Positions 5,178 through 7,935 of a stretch of 7,935 nt of DNA are shown in pieces. Source of the DNA: Ignavibacteria bacterium (GTDB lineage Bacteria > Bacteroidota > Ignavibacteria > Kapaibacteriales > UBA4661); assembly GCA_013298375.1 (NCBI GenBank), contig JAAFHM010000211.1, forward strand, positions 1 to 7,935, written 5' to 3'. A program made the position numbers and the translations under genes. The notes beneath the pieces are model-generated. The model was not told the origin of the DNA and did not search any database. It worked only from the letters and a program-made list of their open reading frames with translations. The number at the start of each line of letters is the position of its first letter. Within the stretch, counting starts at the first letter, position 1.

Positions 5178-7097
5178 CTACAATGGCACCGAAAACTGCA
5201 CGGTCGTTCCCCTGCCCCGCTCGGAGGCGATGCGCACCGCGCCATTGACCAAACTCATGCGTTTTTCCATCGTTTTGAGTCCATTGGAAAAGCGCTCTAC
5301 ACTCGTTGTATCAAAGCCTTTTCCGTCGTCGGTCAGTGTCAGCGTCAAAAGCGAGTGTTCCAAGGTTGCCGTTATCCGAATCTGCTTGGATTCGGCGTGT
5401 TTCATCATGTTTGTACAGGCTTCGCGGACAGCCATCACGATATTGCGCCGCGTCTCCGGCGGTACGGTCTTTTTTGGAAATACGGCAGGAATATCGTACT
5501 GCACCTCTACGGGCGAGGTCTCCAGCATACGCCGCGTTTCGATATGCAAATAGGAAACAAGCGCCTCGGCGGTGTCGTTTTCGGCATTCAACACCCAAAT
5601 CGTCTCGCGCAAGCCATTGCGCAGGGTGTGGACGCTGTCGGCTATCGTCGTTGCCCATTCCATGCCCTGTTGCGGGACGCTGTTGTCCTCTTGCAGCACG
5701 CGCACTTCGTCGCGGAGCTGCTCCGACATGGCAGCAATCTCCACAATCTGCGATCCCAAGCCGTCGTGCAGGTCGCGGAAGATGCGCTCGCGCTCGCGCT
5801 CTCCGGCGAGGGCTTTTTCGCGTTGCAGAACGCGGATACGCTCGGCAAGGGCGACGGAGAAAATGATCATTTCGAGGGTGATGCCGAGTCTGAAGAGAAC
5901 ATTTCCGGTAAAAAATTTAAAATGTGTAGTATTAAAAATTGCAGCATTAAACCCTACAAAAGCTATAAATATCAACATCCATCCACTGAGATAATACCAT
6001 GCAATAAATACCTTCTTGCGTAAGGCAAGCACAGCCGCAACGAATATACCACCAACAGTCACAAGACAAATCAGATTTGCAAGGGGATAGATAATGGGAA
6101 AGGTGCGGTATCGGTCTGCACCAACGACAGACCATTCAACCAGCATACACACACACTGCACAACTGTCAAAACTCGTATTACCTTGCTCCAACGTGGAGC
6201 AACAGTCGGCAACATGAGAAGTGCATTTGTGAAGAGCAGTATGCAGGCGAATCCCAAATGTACAAACGGTAGGAAAGCCAATGGGTTTTTGCCAGCAACG
6301 AAGCGACTGAACAGAGGTATTTCAAGTAAGAATGCTGACTCAAAGAAAATAAAGAATCCGCCAAAAAATGTAAGATAGCCAAGATAATACAGGTACACGC
6401 GGTCGCGGACGATACCATAGAGCAAAATGTTATAGAGAAACAAGGCAAGCAAAATGCCCGCAGAGGCAACACTAAACGAGCGAATCCATGAAATAACACT
6501 TAAAATCTGCACTTCTGAAACAATATACCCTTGCGTCATCATGGCAGCAATACCTTCGCAGCGCAAGAAAACGACACGCTGCGTGGTATCAAGTGGAATA
6601 CGGAAGGTGTTGCCAAACCACCAAACAGGGCGGTCATCAACGGGAACATCCAAGCCGGAATACTGAACAGAATAGGATGTAGTACCTGTGGTGGCGGCAT
6701 TCAAAAGATAGCAGTCCAAGTGCCGTGCATAGCTGAAAGGAATGGCAAGCATCGCCTCGCCATGCAGTGCGCGGGCGGCTTCGGGAGTGGCGCGGACGCG
6801 AAAGCGAATCCAATAGGTGTAGCCCGTGAAAGATTTAATATCCTCTTCGGAGGTCATGCGTCGCCATCCGGTGGGGTGTGCCATTGCTTGTTCGGGAGTG
6901 AGAGAGCGTGTGCTGTCGAAAAGAATATCGGCGTGTCCGTCGAAAACGGAACGATAATCCCGTGCGGTGGTGAGTGTGAGCGGCGCGGCGGCGTTTGCAA
7001 GATTTGTTTGCGGCTCCGCAGACAGCGATATTGCCATCACAGCAAGGCAGCAAGCGGACAAAAGAACGGAACGGCAAAAAGCGTCAACAAGAACCAT
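5178..7097 (-). CDS. 7TMR-DISM sensor histidine kinase
   Basis: This membrane sensor kinase should autophosphorylate and pass phosphate to a response regulator. With the ATG at 7097 it has 639 residues and a signal peptide (about 1-27, ending SLSA before EPQ); a TTG at 7154 would add 19 residues before the signal and is less likely. The periplasmic part (about 38-200) resembles 7TMR-DISMED2, including the GYTYWIRFRV motif (92-101). Seven hydrophobic segments follow (about 205-418, 7TMR-DISM). A short linker leads to a HisKA_3-type dimerisation domain with RDLHDGLGSQ (phospho-acceptor H444). The HATPase domain shows N563 in REACTN, DDGKGFD (590-596), SNGLKTMEKRM (604-614) and GRGTT (628-632). 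The glutamine after the histidine sits one place later than in the NarX HDxxxQ phosphatase motif. No response regulator is nearby. The ligand is unknown. Confidence 0.93.
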   Translation of the reverse strand: MVLVDAFCRSVLLSACCLAVMAISLSAEPQTNLANAAAPLTLTTARDYRSVFDGHADILFDSTRSLTPEQAMAHPTGWRRMTSEEDIKSFTGYTYWIRFRVRATPEAARALHGEAMLAIPFSYARHLDCYLLNAATTGTTSYSVQYSGLDVPVDDRPVWWFGNTFRIPLDTTQRVVFLRCEGIAAMMTQGYIVSEVQILSVISWIRSFSVASAGILLALFLYNILLYGIVRDRVYLYYLGYLTFFGGFFIFFESAFLLEIPLFSRFVAGKNPLAFLPFVHLGFACILLFTNALLMLPTVAPRWSKVIRVLTVVQCVCMLVEWSVVGADRYRTFPIIYPLANLICLVTVGGIFVAAVLALRKKVFIAWYYLSGWMLIFIAFVGFNAAIFNTTHFKFFTGNVLFRLGITLEMIIFSVALAERIRVLQREKALAGERERERIFRDLHDGLGSQIVEIAAMSEQLRDEVRVLQEDNSVPQQGMEWATTIADSVHTLRNGLRETIWVLNAENDTAEALVSYLHIETRRMLETSPVEVQYDIPAVFPKKTVPPETRRNIVMAVREACTNMMKHAESKQIRITATLEHSLLTLTLTDDGKGFDTTSVERFSNGLKTMEKRMSLVNGAVRIASERGRGTTVQFSVPL

Positions 7098-7167
7098 ACA
7101 CTTGGAGGACAAGGGTGAAGAATGAGGATTTATCAGGGTGCAAGTTATGCTCAATACGAGTGCTTTT

Positions 7168-7935
7168 TTACGACAACACCGTCAATTTCGCAAATTTCAG
7201 CACCAATTTCTTCCGCCCGACGGCAGGAAAATCCACCTCTACTTGCGCTGTCTCGCCAGCGCCGGAGAGTTTAACGACCTTGCCATCGCCAAACATTCCA
7301 TGCTGTACACGAGACCCAACGCGAAGCGGAGCGCCTTCGTCGGGCGGAATTTGCGAATAATTCTCATCTGCCGGAATATCGTCGAAATCATGCTTGGGCG
7401 TAGCTTTGGGGATGGGCTGATGATGCCGTGCGCCGTAGGATGTGCCAATGGTGGAGGATGCCGTTCCCACGCCACTTCCCGAACTAAATTTGCTTTGAAT
7501 ACTCGTGCCGCCGTGTTCCGTTAATTCTTTCCGAATTTCGCTCAAAAATGGCGACGGAAGCGGGTAATTCAGTTCTCCAAAACGGTAGCGTTTTTCCGCA
7601 TAGCTCAGATACAAGCGCTCTTCGGCACGGGTAATGCCGACGTAGAACAAACGCCGCTCTTCTTCCATCTCGTCTTGTTGCTGTTCGGCGCGATTGCCCG
7701 GAAACAAGCCGCGCTCCATCCCCGCAATAAACACCACCGGAAATTCCAGCCCCTTGGCGGCGTGAATCGTCATTAAGGTTACGTGTTTGCCGCCCGCTTT
7801 CACTTCGTCAATGTCCGACAACAGCGATACTTCCTGCAAGTATTGGTCGAGCGTTGGCGCTTCGCCCTCAGCAACGCGGCGTTCGCAGTATTCGGCAAGG
7901 TGCGACAACACGCGCTGTATGTTGTTCCAACGGTC
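7168..7935 (-). CDS. uvrD: UvrD/PcrA-type superfamily 1 DNA helicase, C-terminal part (5' end outside window)
   Basis: This is the end of a 3'-to-5' DNA helicase involved in repair and removal of bound proteins. The frame is open to base 7935, giving 255 visible residues; the GTG at 7911 is internal, since codons upstream (DRWNNIQRV) fit the family. Seen are VSLLSDIDE (36-44), helicase motif V in VTLMTIHAAKGLEFPVVFIAG (52-72, K61-G62), the GLFP turn (76-79) and motif VI in EEERRLFYVGITRAEERLYL (91-110, arginine finger R103). After a Ser/Gly/Thr- and Pro-rich linker (about 145-200), a Tudor-like tail carries GSRVQHGMFGDGKVV (207-221) and VDFPAVGRKKLVLKFAKL (234-251), the C-terminal domain of PcrA/UvrD that contacts RNA polymerase. 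The ATPase motifs I-IV lie outside. The kinase gene starts 70 bp downstream. UvrD and PcrA cannot be told apart here. Confidence 0.95.
   Translation of the reverse strand, partial: DRWNNIQRVLSHLAEYCERRVAEGEAPTLDQYLQEVSLLSDIDEVKAGGKHVTLMTIHAAKGLEFPVVFIAGMERGLFPGNRAEQQQDEMEEERRLFYVGITRAEERLYLSYAEKRYRFGELNYPLPSPFLSEIRKELTEHGGTSIQSKFSSGSGVGTASSTIGTSYGARHHQPIPKATPKHDFDDIPADENYSQIPPDEGAPLRVGSRVQHGMFGDGKVVKLSGAGETAQVEVDFPAVGRKKLVLKFAKLTVLS

Noticed and set aside
5154..6023. A 289-codon plus-strand frame opposite the kinase
   Set aside because: It is a shadow of the GC-rich kinase and ATPase domains on the minus strand, which carry intact H, N and D/G boxes.
1..7935. CRISPR array, tRNA, rRNA or insertion sequence
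   Set aside because: I saw no evenly spaced direct repeats, no tRNA- or rRNA-like stretches and no transposase motifs on either strand.

Overview
The window reads as an ordinary bacterial chromosome of mid GC content from a Gram-negative organism. It encodes an outer-membrane TolC-family channel and a membrane-fusion protein, and no clear Shine-Dalgarno sequence precedes the four starts I checked. Weak Shine-Dalgarno use, a 7TMR-DISM sensor kinase and a MacB-type exporter split into separate ATPase and permease genes all fit the Bacteroidota/Chlorobiota (FCB) group. That placement is inference from style and not a database result. All recognised genes lie on the minus strand, so transcription runs from high to low coordinates.

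Layout in transcription order: the C-terminal 255 residues of a UvrD/PcrA-type helicase (7935-7168, 5' end outside the window); a 7TMR-DISM sensor histidine kinase (7097-5178); a 269-bp gap with a long imperfect hairpin and a smaller perfect dyad; a TolC-family outer-membrane protein (4908-3547); a HlyD/MacA-type membrane-fusion protein (3467-2172); a 282-bp gap with a promoter-like site and a pair of C/G-rich hairpins; a LolD/MacB-type ABC ATPase (1889-1140); a 264-bp gap with a 30-bp-arm inverted repeat; and the N-terminal 291 residues of a MacB-type ABC permease (875-1, continuing off the window).

The four transport genes make a complete tripartite exporter. The ATPase and permease form the inner-membrane engine, the fusion protein crosses the periplasm, and the TolC-like protein is the exit duct. 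The sensor kinase just upstream could control it, but no response regulator is visible. The functional core is a known type of system. The less usual features are non-coding or structural. Each of the three gaps longer than 250 bp carries a different inverted-repeat element. A coding-looking segment continues in frame past the ATPase stop and runs into one of those repeats. The kinase gene shows a sharp step in codon composition exactly between its membrane part and its catalytic part. I did not find a clearly novel multi-gene system.
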